From contig JAOULO010000029.1 in the NCBI GenBank assembly GCA_029881995.1, positions 1 through 39,928 of the forward strand: DNA of 39,928 nt, given 5' to 3'. Positions 15,848 to 23,936 of the stretch are shown in pieces. A program made the position numbers and the translations under genes. Each line of letters opens with the position of its first letter. Position 1 is the first letter of the stretch. This DNA is from Gammaproteobacteria bacterium. GTDB taxonomy: Bacteria; Pseudomonadota; Gammaproteobacteria; UBA6429; Thiohalophilaceae. The notes under the pieces are model-generated. The model saw only the letters and a list, made by a program, of their open reading frames with translations, did no database searches and had not been told where the DNA came from.

Positions 15848-17179
15848 TTATGATATCCGTCTTTTCTTTTTGATAAGCCTGACAAGCTGGGCCAGATCCT
15901 TTTCAAGTTCATGGCGCCGTGCTTCAAGATATAAGCGTAAGCGCCTTCTCCTGACAAACAGGAAAAATACCCTGATATTGTCCCATATTCTGCGCCGCTC
16001 ATTTCTTAACATTAAGGCTGCCGCTGAAGTCGGTATCAGGAAAATCAAATAATACATGGCCAACTCATATGAATAATACTTGGCAACCAGACCTGTCTGA
16101 ATTCCCCAGAACAGGATAAACAAGACCAGACCGATGACCATTTTAGCAGTATCGTATTGATCCTCACCCCGAGATACTGACCTGGCAGTCCAACGGGTCA
16201 GGAAAAAAGGAACAAAGGAATTGAGAATGCCCCACACACCCAGAGGCAAAATAACTAACAGAATAAACAGGCTTCTCATAATAAAACGAAAAATAATACT
16301 TGGCCGATAATCAAAGGTCAGGTGGTAATCTTTGATATCCAGGGCTCGGCACAGCCGCTCAAAGTTATGTAGACGTCGTCGTATAGCTTGCATTTTTTCA
16401 GGGTAGATATCTCTGAGTTGCTTACCGGCCAGGGCCAGTTTTTTCAGAGCACGGAATTTTAACTCAAGACTTCGTTGACGGTACTTACCATGGCGCAATG
16501 CAAAAAAACGTTCTAGTGAACGAATAAAATCCAGTTCTTCATTGGAGTCTACATTAAGGGTGACATCATCCAGGCCCTTATAAATAGCTTCGGTTAGTGC
16601 ATTTGATTGAATGGATTTATCCTTTGTCAATATCGGTTGCAGATCAACTGGTTCGCCAAACTTGATAAATACTGTGCTCCGAAATCGACCTTTACTGGAA
16701 AAATTAAGGCCTGCTGGCACCAGAAGTGGTACTTTTGAATTAGCTTGGATCGCCCCCAGAGCAATGCGAGCCGCGCCGGTCTTGAGTGGCCGTAAACTTG
16801 GATCAGAATGGCTCTGTCCTTCCGGAAAGATCAGAAGAACGCCGTTTTCATCAAATAGCTCATAACATTTTCTAAATGAATCCTGATTTTGCACCATATT
16901 AGAATCAGGATCCTGGCGGCGATAAACAGGTATGGCTTTAATCAGTTTAAGAATGGGCCACAAAACAGGGTTTTTGAACAAGCCACTCCGTGCCATAGGA
17001 TGTATATGACGATGCATAACCGCCTGCAAAATCACTGCATCGGCCAGGGCATTGGCATGATTGGCACATAATAAAACCGGCCCACTCTCATGAATATGCT
17101 CAAGCCCAGACACCTCATAGTGGCGGTAAAATATCTTGACCACCAAATGACAAAATTTTTGCCAGACCCGAATAAACAA
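15848..17179 (-). CDS. Membrane 1-acyl-glycerol-3-phosphate acyltransferase-like protein (PlsC family)
   Basis: 443 residues. The N-terminal ~230 form a PlsC-type acyltransferase with the catalytic H41-x4-D47-type motif (NHANALAD) and the substrate motif FPEGQS at about 118-123. The C-terminal half, unusual for plain PlsC, has two to four hydrophobic segments (about 300-325, 345-365, 375-395) and ends in a basic stretch. Proteins of this build are often annotated as lysophospholipid acyltransferases; the exact acceptor is unknown. It starts with TTG, with AAGGAT about 8 nt upstream; no conserved Met is available. It is a probable single-gene unit. Confidence 0.9.
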   Translation of the reverse strand: MFIRVWQKFCHLVVKIFYRHYEVSGLEHIHESGPVLLCANHANALADAVILQAVMHRHIHPMARSGLFKNPVLWPILKLIKAIPVYRRQDPDSNMVQNQDSFRKCYELFDENGVLLIFPEGQSHSDPSLRPLKTGAARIALGAIQANSKVPLLVPAGLNFSSKGRFRSTVFIKFGEPVDLQPILTKDKSIQSNALTEAIYKGLDDVTLNVDSNEELDFIRSLERFFALRHGKYRQRSLELKFRALKKLALAGKQLRDIYPEKMQAIRRRLHNFERLCRALDIKDYHLTFDYRPSIIFRFIMRSLFILLVILPLGVWGILNSFVPFFLTRWTARSVSRGEDQYDTAKMVIGLVLFILFWGIQTGLVAKYYSYELAMYYLIFLIPTSAAALMLRNERRRIWDNIRVFFLFVRRRRLRLYLEARRHELEKDLAQLVRLIKKKRRIS

Positions 17180-17235
17180 TTTTCTATCCTTTTATCAATT
17201 GTTTCGAACTGATTAGATTATCCAGTTAATCAAGC

Positions 17236-17475
17236 TTACTGGGTTGTTGCGACCATTAATTTTTCGTAATCGTTTCGAGAAATAATATCTACGCTCTCAT
17301 GCAGTTCTGAATACACCAGTAGAGCCTTATGACTGTCGAGTTGAGAGCGAACGTGTGCAACCTTTTGCTCTAGTTTGTATATATTTTCACCATAATCCGT
17401 CCCCTCACGCAGTACATACTGCTCAATGATTGCGGTCAGGGTATCGGCATCTAGCTGGTCGATGGGGATAATCAT
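17236..17475 (-). CDS. yheU: YheU family protein (UPF0270)
   Basis: 79 residues matching E. coli YheU closely: IP..L...TL..IIE.YVLREGTDYGE, LEQKVA.VR.QL and the ending VYSELHESVDII. The family is small, cytosolic and of unknown function. A TTG at 17493 would extend it, but the ATG at 17475 reproduces the family start (M-I-I-P). It lies between the acyltransferase gene and the divergent FHA gene. Confidence 0.93.
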   Translation of the reverse strand: MIIPIDQLDADTLTAIIEQYVLREGTDYGENIYKLEQKVAHVRSQLDSHKALLVYSELHESVDIISRNDYEKLMVATTQ

Positions 17476-17642
17476 GCCCACATGGTAAATCAAAAGTATA
17501 GGGACTTTACACCCTATTTATTAAATGGTTATAAATCGGTAAACTTGTGATACAGCCACTATTGGCAGAAATTCAGGTATTGCTATAATTTTATAAATAT
17601 AATCATCGCTGAAACAGAAACGGACTTTAAGCAGAGCAACTC

Positions 17643-18206
17643 ATGTACAGTATAAGTATTACCCATAATCAGAACCCCGTTGATGAGCATATTCTCAAGT
17701 CTGAGACTGTTACGATTGGACGGGGAACCGACAATGATATCCAGTTACTGGATACCACGGTTAGCCATCACCATGCAAAGCTGATGCTGATGAATGAAAC
17801 TCTCATCATTGAAGACCTTGGTAGTACAAATGGTACCTACCTTAACGGTCATCTGGTTAAACGTGAATACATCAAGCAAGGTGATATTGTCATGATTGGC
17901 CAGCACCTGTTTAGTTTTGAAAAATTGGCCGAGCCGGAAGAAACTGAAGAACAGGAACCTACCCTGCAAATGAGTCGAAACTCCATCGAGCAGGTCATTT
18001 TTCAGAACCAGGCCAGACCGAGTACACCCGCCGATTCCAAAGCTATCAACTGGGTTGCTCAGGATGAAAACGGGGTTTGGTGGGGTTTTGAACGTCAGCC
18101 GGTTGCCGATACCGCAGGATGGTCGAACTTTCAGGACACAATGAAATTAAAACTTAAGCAGGAAACACCGAACCCCGAATGGCGTGAAACCCTGCACAAG
18201 ATCTAA
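17643..18206 (+). CDS. FHA-domain protein with C-terminal conserved extension
   Basis: 187 residues. The FHA domain (about 1-95) has the full phospho-threonine site: G26-R27, S41-H-H-H44 and STN63-G64-TYLNG. After an acidic linker (EETEEQEPT) comes a ~75-residue region with a Trp-rich strand pair (NWVAQDENGVWWGFE) and a terminal amphipathic helix. The downstream gene cluster 18787-21528 contains a kinase and PP2C phosphatase on the same strand, so this FHA protein is a plausible reader of that kinase. An intervening opposite-strand gene separates them. It ends in a 4-bp overlap with that gene. Confidence 0.92.
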   Translation: MYSISITHNQNPVDEHILKSETVTIGRGTDNDIQLLDTTVSHHHAKLMLMNETLIIEDLGSTNGTYLNGHLVKREYIKQGDIVMIGQHLFSFEKLAEPEETEEQEPTLQMSRNSIEQVIFQNQARPSTPADSKAINWVAQDENGVWWGFERQPVADTAGWSNFQDTMKLKLKQETPNPEWRETLHKI

Positions 18207-18574
18207 CAACTCGTATCGAAGCCAAATTCCCCCAACCAGTTTCCACTACGATAATCCAGCCTCAGCCATTTTGGTACATAGTGTTGCACATTATGGATTG
18301 GGAAATCAGTTAACCGTGGTGCATCATCAACACTGTCCATATTGCATGTATCAGTCATCACCGGCCTAAAACGTATATACAGTTTATCTTCTAAAACTGG
18401 AATTGACTCGCCGGTTACCTCATCAAAAAACCGTGTGCGCTTTCTAATCAAACAGCTAAAATACAGCTCCATCTCGACTAGAATTGGCTTCGTCATGTTA
18501 GATAACTGATGGCTAGCCGAACGTGAAAAACTAATTTGTATCTGCTTGCCTTCAATCTCAATAGTCTTTTGCAT
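18203..18574 (-). CDS. Conserved-looking protein of unknown function
   Basis: 123 residues from the ATG at 18574 (an immediately preceding TTG adds one). Soluble, mostly beta by eye, with IQISFSRSASHQLSNMTKPILVEMELYFSC, LYIRFRPVM and HYVPKWLRLDYRSGNWLGEFGF. Four cysteines, one being the last residue. GGGAA lies about 6 nt upstream of the start. Its stop overlaps the stop of the FHA gene on the other strand. I do not recognise the family. Confidence 0.65.
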   Translation of the reverse strand: MQKTIEIEGKQIQISFSRSASHQLSNMTKPILVEMELYFSCLIRKRTRFFDEVTGESIPVLEDKLYIRFRPVMTDTCNMDSVDDAPRLTDFPIHNVQHYVPKWLRLDYRSGNWLGEFGFDTSC

Positions 18575-18735
18575 CAAAGTTCCCTAATTAAGTTAAATAT
18601 TGAATCTGCTACCTTATCCAACAATACCAGCAAGTAATTGCAGTGAAAGTAACTTAACCCACAGAGAAAAACACCATAATAAACATGCAGATAATCAATT
18701 ATCACCATGTTTATGACTGGTAGAACTCAAATTAA

Positions 18736-18754
18736 CCGATATACTTCCGATATA
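18736..18754. promoter_or_regulatory. Direct repeat upstream of the GGDEF-kinase-phosphatase operon
   Basis: Two copies of CCGATATA (18736-18743 and 18747-18754) start 11 bp apart, one helical turn, about 33 bp before the first gene of the operon. This spacing suits a dimeric or two-component regulator. It could be chance in AT-rich DNA. Confidence 0.3.
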
Positions 18755-18786
18755 TTGTTTATGTTCATTGTCTCAGGAACCAGAAT

Positions 18787-19911
18787 TTGTCGACTTTCAT
18801 TCTCATAGATGCAGATGCGCTTAGTTTTCTGGTTTGCACACTCTTCGTTGCAGCTTCCTTATTTGCAATGCACACCTTGCATAAAGACACCCCTTATTAC
18901 ACCTGGTGGAGCGCAGGCTTTGCGATTAGTGGACTAAGATACTTTGTCACCTATCTTGTCACTGTACTGGGCGTTCCTATCACAGTTTTTATTCTAGACC
19001 TTTTATTTATTGCCCAGGCCTTGCTGATGCTACAGGGAGCCCTGATCATGCAGAACAGGCCCCAGCCTATCTGGCTAATTCTTCTGGTTGGGCTAGTACT
19101 GGTTGTATGGGGTTTTATTGCTAGTAATTTATCGTTGAACTGGATGCTGCATGACATACCCGTGCTTGGTTTTTATGCCATCGTATTTCTGATAAGTGGA
19201 CTCTCGTGTATTAAAAATACCTCCCGTTCTGAAATACCGACCCCAATCAGAATGGGCAGTAATTTTTTGATTACCGCATTAGGCATTTTCTACCTGGTGA
19301 TTCTGTTTCTTAAACCGGAAAATAATCTGAGGTGGATCTTTATTGCTGAACAGGGCCTGCTTGTTACCCTCGGCATTTTACTGGTATTGGCAATCCTTAA
19401 TAAGTTACAAAGCGAAATACACAAGGCAACTGATGTAGATGTTGCTTCTGGTGCCTATACGCGAAACTACTTTTTTAAACGAATTGATGAAGAACTCAAG
19501 CGTGCTCAGCGTTATCACCGACCTTTTTCAATGGTTCTGCTGCGTATTGATCAATTCAATGATATTACTCTGTCACTTGACAAAAAGGTTACAGATTCCA
19601 TCTTACGTCTTTTTTATGACAATATTTATAACGCCCTGCGCGATGTTGACTTTACAGGCCTGACCAGTGATGGGGAATTCGCCATTGCATTACCTGAAAC
19701 TGATGTTGAAGAAGCCCGCCATGTCGCTGAACGACAATTATACCGCAGTAAGAAACTGACCATCCCCGCTCTTGATGAATCAGGAGGACCATCTGTTTAT
19801 ATCACCGTTATCAAAAGTGAAGCCAGTGATAATGCGGAAAGTATTTATCTTCGTGCAAAAAATATTATTGATGGTAAAATTGACGATGGAATACATCCAT
19901 TATTTTACTAG
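18787..19911 (+). CDS. Membrane protein with degenerate GGDEF domain (probable c-di-GMP receptor)
   Basis: 374 residues. Six to seven hydrophobic helices span residues ~8-205, followed by a GGDEF-type domain (~215-374). The active-site motif reads SDGEF (294-298) instead of GGDEF, so cyclase activity is doubtful. The inhibitory-site RxxD is kept exactly five residues upstream (R285-D-V-D288), which in the family allows c-di-GMP binding without synthesis. It starts with TTG, preceded by AGGAA; there is no usable ATG before residue 28. First of a three-gene unit with the kinase (42 bp gap) and PP2C genes. The hydrophobic sensor region resembles 7TM/MHYT-like input domains, but I cannot name it. 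Confidence 0.88.
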   Translation: MSTFILIDADALSFLVCTLFVAASLFAMHTLHKDTPYYTWWSAGFAISGLRYFVTYLVTVLGVPITVFILDLLFIAQALLMLQGALIMQNRPQPIWLILLVGLVLVVWGFIASNLSLNWMLHDIPVLGFYAIVFLISGLSCIKNTSRSEIPTPIRMGSNFLITALGIFYLVILFLKPENNLRWIFIAEQGLLVTLGILLVLAILNKLQSEIHKATDVDVASGAYTRNYFFKRIDEELKRAQRYHRPFSMVLLRIDQFNDITLSLDKKVTDSILRLFYDNIYNALRDVDFTGLTSDGEFAIALPETDVEEARHVAERQLYRSKKLTIPALDESGGPSVYITVIKSEASDNAESIYLRAKNIIDGKIDDGIHPLFY

Positions 19912-19913
19912 GG

Positions 19914-19950
19914 TGTATAGTCTGACACTCAAAACAGGTAGTACTATACA
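19914..19950 (+). promoter_or_regulatory. Inverted repeat enclosing the kinase ribosome-binding site
   Basis: TGTATAGT (19914-19921) and ACTATACA (19943-19950) form perfect 8-bp arms with a 21-nt loop. The loop holds the only SD-like bases (CAGGTAG) before the GTG at 19954. In RNA it could form a hairpin just ahead of the start codon; in DNA it could be an operator. Confidence 0.45.
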
Positions 19951-19953
19951 AAC

Positions 19954-20688
19954 GTGGCCTCTTCACGAAACCAGATAACTGAATTCAAACTGGCACCCGG
20001 CCGGGTGCTTGCTAAAAAATATGAAATAATCGATCTGCTTGGTGCTGGTTGGGAAGGCGAAGTCTATCTTATCCGCGAAGTAGCAACGGGTATTGAACGT
20101 ACAGCAAAGCTGTTTTTCCCTCACCGAAACCTTAAAGACAGGTCTGCCCAATTCTATGCAAAAAAGCTGCACACGCTTCGGCATTGCCCCATTGTTATTC
20201 AGTACAGTACCCAGGATACGATAATTTTCAGGAACAATCCTGTCACTGTTTTGATCTCAGAATATGTGGAAGGTGAATTACTTAGCGACTTTATTAACCG
20301 CCAACCTGGTAAACGTCTCACAGCATTTCAGTCTTTGCATTTGCTCCATTCACTGGCAGCAGGTATGGAGTGCATTCATACCATGCGAGAATATCATGGT
20401 GATTTACATTCAGAAAATATCATTGTTCAGCGTTATGGGCTGAGTTTTGATCTGAAGCTTGTAGATATGTTTAACTCAGGTAGCCCCAAGAAACAGAACA
20501 TTCATGATGATACTGTTGATATGGTCCATATATTTTATGAGGCACTGGGTGGGGCCAAGCATTATTCAAAACAGCCCGCTGAAGTTAAACAAATTGTCAA
20601 TGGCCTGAAACGATCACTGATTTTGAAAAAATTCAGAAGTGCGGGACAACTACGGCAATACCTTGAAACCATGCAGTGGTCGGCTTGA
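19954..20688 (+). CDS. Compact Ser/Thr protein kinase-like protein
   Basis: 244 residues, a bare kinase fold with no membrane segment. Glycine loop GAGWEGEVY (30-38), ATP lysine K52 in TAKLF, hinge SEYVEGELL, catalytic loop HGDLHSEN (D150, N155) and metal Asp D171. The last motif is DMF in place of DFG, and HRD is HGD, both seen in atypical but often active kinases. The C-lobe is short. It starts with GTG; no Met occurs before residue ~138. The PP2C phosphatase 36 bp downstream is the natural antagonist, and the FHA proteins are possible readers. Substrate unknown; the adjacent degenerate GGDEF protein is a candidate. Confidence 0.85.
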   Translation: MASSRNQITEFKLAPGRVLAKKYEIIDLLGAGWEGEVYLIREVATGIERTAKLFFPHRNLKDRSAQFYAKKLHTLRHCPIVIQYSTQDTIIFRNNPVTVLISEYVEGELLSDFINRQPGKRLTAFQSLHLLHSLAAGMECIHTMREYHGDLHSENIIVQRYGLSFDLKLVDMFNSGSPKKQNIHDDTVDMVHIFYEALGGAKHYSKQPAEVKQIVNGLKRSLILKKFRSAGQLRQYLETMQWSA

Positions 20689-20724
20689 ATCACGCATATT
20701 ATTTCTGCCTGCACGGATATCATT

Positions 20725-21528
20725 TTGAAGAACATTTACACCTATACACAATCTGAACTTGAAAGTCCTGAGCTTCTGAGCCTTGATTTCGGCAAGGCAG
20801 TTGTTTTTTCCGATAAATCTCCTGAAAAGGACAGCGCCAATGAAGATAGTCTGGCCCTGTTTGAGATTGACAAAAAAACTGCCGTATTTCTGGTCGCCGA
20901 TGGTCTTGGAAGCCTACCCAATGCTGATGCCGCATCTAAACTGGCCATTAGTGCGATACAACGCGCCCTTAAGCAGGCGACGGACAATGACTCCCTTCGT
21001 GAAGCCATTCTGGATGGTTTTGAAAAAGCCAACCAGCAGATACTTGATAAAATGCCTGGTTCAGCAACTACTCTTGTCGCAATTGAATATCAGAATGGTG
21101 AAATACGTTCCTACCATGTTGGCGATTCCATGATTCTGGTGACAGGGCAACGCGGCAAAATCAAACTACAGTCTGTTCCCCATTCTCCCGTAGGCTATGC
21201 CGTTGAATCCGGCATGCTGGATGAAGATGAAGCTGTTCACCATGAGGAGCGGCATATTGTATCAAATGTGGTGGGTTCTGCTGATATGCGTATCGAGCTT
21301 GGCTCGGCAATTAAATTAGCCCAATACGATAGCCTTATTATTTCCAGTGATGGACTGTTCGATAATCTCTACGTTGATGAAATAGTTGATATAGCCAGAA
21401 AAGGAAATATTGAAACAGCTGGCCAGCAACTTCATGAGTTAGCCAGGCAGCGTATGCTATCTCCCAAGGAAGGCTTGCCAAGTCATGCAGATGATCTGAG
21501 TTTTATTCTATTCAGGCCAACAAAGTAA
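20725..21528 (+). CDS. PP2C-type Ser/Thr protein phosphatase
   Basis: 267 residues, cytosolic, metal-dependent phosphatase. Motifs in order: NEDS (39-42), FLVADGLGS with D59, GSATTLVAI, HVGDSMIL, ISSDGLFDNL and a C-terminal DDLSFIL. All metal-binding aspartates are therefore present, although DGLGS replaces the usual DGMGG. It starts with TTG; the next Met is far inside the domain. It is the last gene of the GGDEF-kinase-phosphatase unit and stops exactly where the convergent dehydrogenase stops, without a terminator. It most likely reverses the neighbouring kinase's phosphorylation. Confidence 0.93.
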   Translation: MKNIYTYTQSELESPELLSLDFGKAVVFSDKSPEKDSANEDSLALFEIDKKTAVFLVADGLGSLPNADAASKLAISAIQRALKQATDNDSLREAILDGFEKANQQILDKMPGSATTLVAIEYQNGEIRSYHVGDSMILVTGQRGKIKLQSVPHSPVGYAVESGMLDEDEAVHHEERHIVSNVVGSADMRIELGSAIKLAQYDSLIISSDGLFDNLYVDEIVDIARKGNIETAGQQLHELARQRMLSPKEGLPSHADDLSFILFRPTK

Positions 21529-22959
21529 TTAATCGTGGTCCTGTGTTACAACTACTTTAATACTTTTATTACTACTTGCTGCCAGTTCAAAGGCCTCATT
21601 TAATCTGCTTACTGGCATAACATGACTAATAAGAACATCTTCAAGCTTCCTGATCACTGCCGGGAATTGGCTCAATAATTGAATAGCGTCAACAAAACTG
21701 CCACAACGTGAAGTAACCAGTTCAAGCTGTGACTGGCTAATCCTCTGCAGAATTTTGTTCGAGTCATTTTTAAAACTCTTAGCATCAAGAAAAATGCTGC
21801 CACCAGCTCTAAGTAGACTCGCCCCTTGAGTACTTGTTGGTTTTGACAGAATATTTATTTCATCGCCTGAGGAAACCAAGGCCATTTCAAACTGTTGACT
21901 CATATTCTCATCAAGTTCAGAAACGATTTCACAGTTAGCAGGGAAATCATCTGGCCGGATATCTTTTACATGTAATGATTGAAAAACACGTACCGATGAA
22001 TTTCTTTTAATTATCTGATTAAATGCGTATTCAAATTTTTCACTTTTTAAGCCCAGTAGTTGTTGTTCGTTTATAACTATTTCAGTAAGGTGCTCCAGCC
22101 CCAATACAGGCTGACCATGTGTAGACTTAAGATGAACCACCCTTTTCGCCATATCTGCGGCCAATTCAAAACCCAAGGGGTTGCCGGTCGTATCAAATAC
22201 AACATCATAAGACTGTTGCAAATCAGACCGGTTTACTTCATCAAGAAGCACTACACTATCTGCACCCAGCTCATAAGCTGCCTCCTGCAACTTGAGGTGT
22301 CTCATCACGGCATGGATCGTAAAATTAATATTCTTTGACTGCCGATAACAATTAAGGGCTGCAATAATAAGCATACCTAAACGTCTAGGACCTAATACAG
22401 CAATTCTATCTCCTGGTTGAGGGGGTGTTACGGTTACCGCCTTAAGGGCTGCGGCAAAGGGCTCGATCAGTACACCTGACATACCGGTGAATTCTGTAGG
22501 TAATGTATGAATAGCATTGACCGGTGCAAGCACCCAGGGTGAGAATCCTCCTGGCAAGCGATCTATCCCTATTGTCAGTCGGTCGAGGCAATGAATATCC
22601 AGTTGATTGTTACAATAAAAACATTGTTCAGTCACCAAGCCTCGTGCCATGTGTGAAGCATTGATTTCGATAGCGACATTTTGTCCCTGATATATGCCGA
22701 TAACTTCATGCCCAATAATCTGGGGAAGGGAAAATGGTAAGTGATGACGTGCAAGATCGGTAGAACATACCCCACATGCGCTTGTTTGAACAGGAACATA
22801 ACCTGGGCCTAAGTCCAGATATGGTTTACCTTCTCGCGCTATGTTCCAGCCAGCATCAACAGAGCCAGTATATCGATAGTGATGAATGTGATTGGATTGA
22901 TCTGCATTATACTCTGCTGCAGTGAACTGTATGTCCTGTATAGGATTCCTATCCGGCAT
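21529..22959 (-). CDS. Zinc-type alcohol dehydrogenase-like protein with an inserted segment
   Basis: 476 residues from the ATG at 22959 (a TTG at 22980 adds seven). Medium-chain dehydrogenase: catalytic C62 in CGVCSTD, H84-E85 in GHEVIG, and IEPFAAAL. The structural zinc lobe has C113, C116 and C124, but the first position is T110. The nucleotide loop reads LGPRRLG, lacking the middle glycine. Normal members are ~350 residues; here ~110 extra residues lie in the C-terminal half, and the region 340-470 looks like a second partial Rossmann-like unit. Cofactor and substrate are unknown. Same strand as marC, 75 bp downstream. Confidence 0.85.
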   Translation of the reverse strand: MPDRNPIQDIQFTAAEYNADQSNHIHHYRYTGSVDAGWNIAREGKPYLDLGPGYVPVQTSACGVCSTDLARHHLPFSLPQIIGHEVIGIYQGQNVAIEINASHMARGLVTEQCFYCNNQLDIHCLDRLTIGIDRLPGGFSPWVLAPVNAIHTLPTEFTGMSGVLIEPFAAALKAVTVTPPQPGDRIAVLGPRRLGMLIIAALNCYRQSKNINFTIHAVMRHLKLQEAAYELGADSVVLLDEVNRSDLQQSYDVVFDTTGNPLGFELAADMAKRVVHLKSTHGQPVLGLEHLTEIVINEQQLLGLKSEKFEYAFNQIIKRNSSVRVFQSLHVKDIRPDDFPANCEIVSELDENMSQQFEMALVSSGDEINILSKPTSTQGASLLRAGGSIFLDAKSFKNDSNKILQRISQSQLELVTSRCGSFVDAIQLLSQFPAVIRKLEDVLISHVMPVSRLNEAFELAASSNKSIKVVVTQDHD

Positions 22960-23034
22960 AATGCAAACGTACACCAACAAACAATGTAATAAGACAGAGA
23001 ATGAGTATTGTAATCAGTAAGGCACCTTTGTCCA

Positions 23035-23661
23035 TTACGAGGCCATTTTAAAGAACGATTTTATTCCGTCGAGAATATATTGTACTGCCAGAGCTGCCAG
23101 CAATAAGCCCAGTACTCGACTAATTACATTAGCCCCCGTTTCTCCAAGTGAACGAACCAGTACAGGAGCATAAAGCAATGCTAGCAATGTAATTAACAGC
23201 ACCGCTATCAGAATGGCAAGGGCTGGCCAATGAATAATCTCTCCGGGATGGGCAGACGTCATCAACAATATAATTGTGATGGCACCTGGGCCTGCTAAAA
23301 GTGGGAATGCCAGTGGGAATACCGTGATGTCCTGTTTGTGACTGGCTTCATCTTGCTCACCAGATGTTGTTGAACGAAGACCGGATTGCCTGGCAAACAC
23401 CATTTCGATTGACAGTAAAAATAACAAGGCCCCACCAGCAATTCGAAAAGCCGGTATAGTGATTCCCATCCAGTCCAACAGGCGCGTACCGGTGAAAAAA
23501 AACACCAGCAGAATAATACTGGACAAAACCGTTGCATTGATGGCCATCCTTCGCTGTTCCTCACGGGCAATACCGTGGGTCATGGCCGCAAACAGCCATG
23601 CAACACCGATAGGGTCAATAACACTAAACAACGTAATAAAATTACTCAGGTAGTTATCCAT
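23035..23661 (-). CDS. MarC/YchE family integral membrane protein
   Basis: 208 residues with six hydrophobic helices. The N-terminal FITLFSVIDPIGVAWLFAAMTHG and the internal FPLAFPLLAGPGAITIILL block are the paired signatures of the MarC family. Despite the name, marC deletion does not change multidrug resistance in E. coli, and the transported substrate is not established; the related SnatA/YchE type moves small neutral amino acids. The gene lies between the dehydrogenase gene and the cysteine-rich peptide gene, all on one strand. Confidence 0.93.
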   Translation of the reverse strand: MDNYLSNFITLFSVIDPIGVAWLFAAMTHGIAREEQRRMAINATVLSSIILLVFFFTGTRLLDWMGITIPAFRIAGGALLFLLSIEMVFARQSGLRSTTSGEQDEASHKQDITVFPLAFPLLAGPGAITIILLMTSAHPGEIIHWPALAILIAVLLITLLALLYAPVLVRSLGETGANVISRVLGLLLAALAVQYILDGIKSFFKMAS

Positions 23662-23687
23662 TTAACCTAATTGCCATACTAAGATAT

Positions 23688-23936
23688 TTAGCTACCCGGT
23701 TTTGGACACTTGGCCATACAATCCGGATAGGCGATATTACATGGCTCGTAACAACTTTCATCCTTCTGCTTGCAGGATGTCGAAGCTTTTTTCCTGCAAT
23801 CTTCATTTTTCTTTCGACATTGTTTTGAGCACTCGACAAACTTATTAATGCTCGACCCCTTTTCCATAGAATCGGCCATTGCAAACTGAAACATCCCCAA
23901 AAACAAGAATAGACTGCTTATCAATATAGATTTCAT
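23688..23936 (-). CDS. Small secreted cysteine-rich protein
   Basis: 82 residues. A signal peptide (about 1-21, ending FAMA|D) precedes a ~60-residue mature chain with eight cysteines in a CxxxC-type rhythm (CSKQC, EDC, TSC, ESC, EPC, PDC, AKC) and many lysines. A strong AGGAGA ribosome-binding site sits 7-8 nt before the ATG. Such chains usually form disulfide knots or bind metal in the periplasm. I do not recognise the family. It is transcribed toward marC with a 26-bp gap, so the two may share a transcript. Confidence 0.75.
   Translation of the reverse strand: MKSILISSLFLFLGMFQFAMADSMEKGSSINKFVECSKQCRKKNEDCRKKASTSCKQKDESCYEPCNIAYPDCMAKCPKPGS

Noticed and set aside
15718-16002. 94-residue minus-strand frame
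   Set aside because: Overlaps the acyltransferase gene in another frame, with a composition that does not look protein-like.
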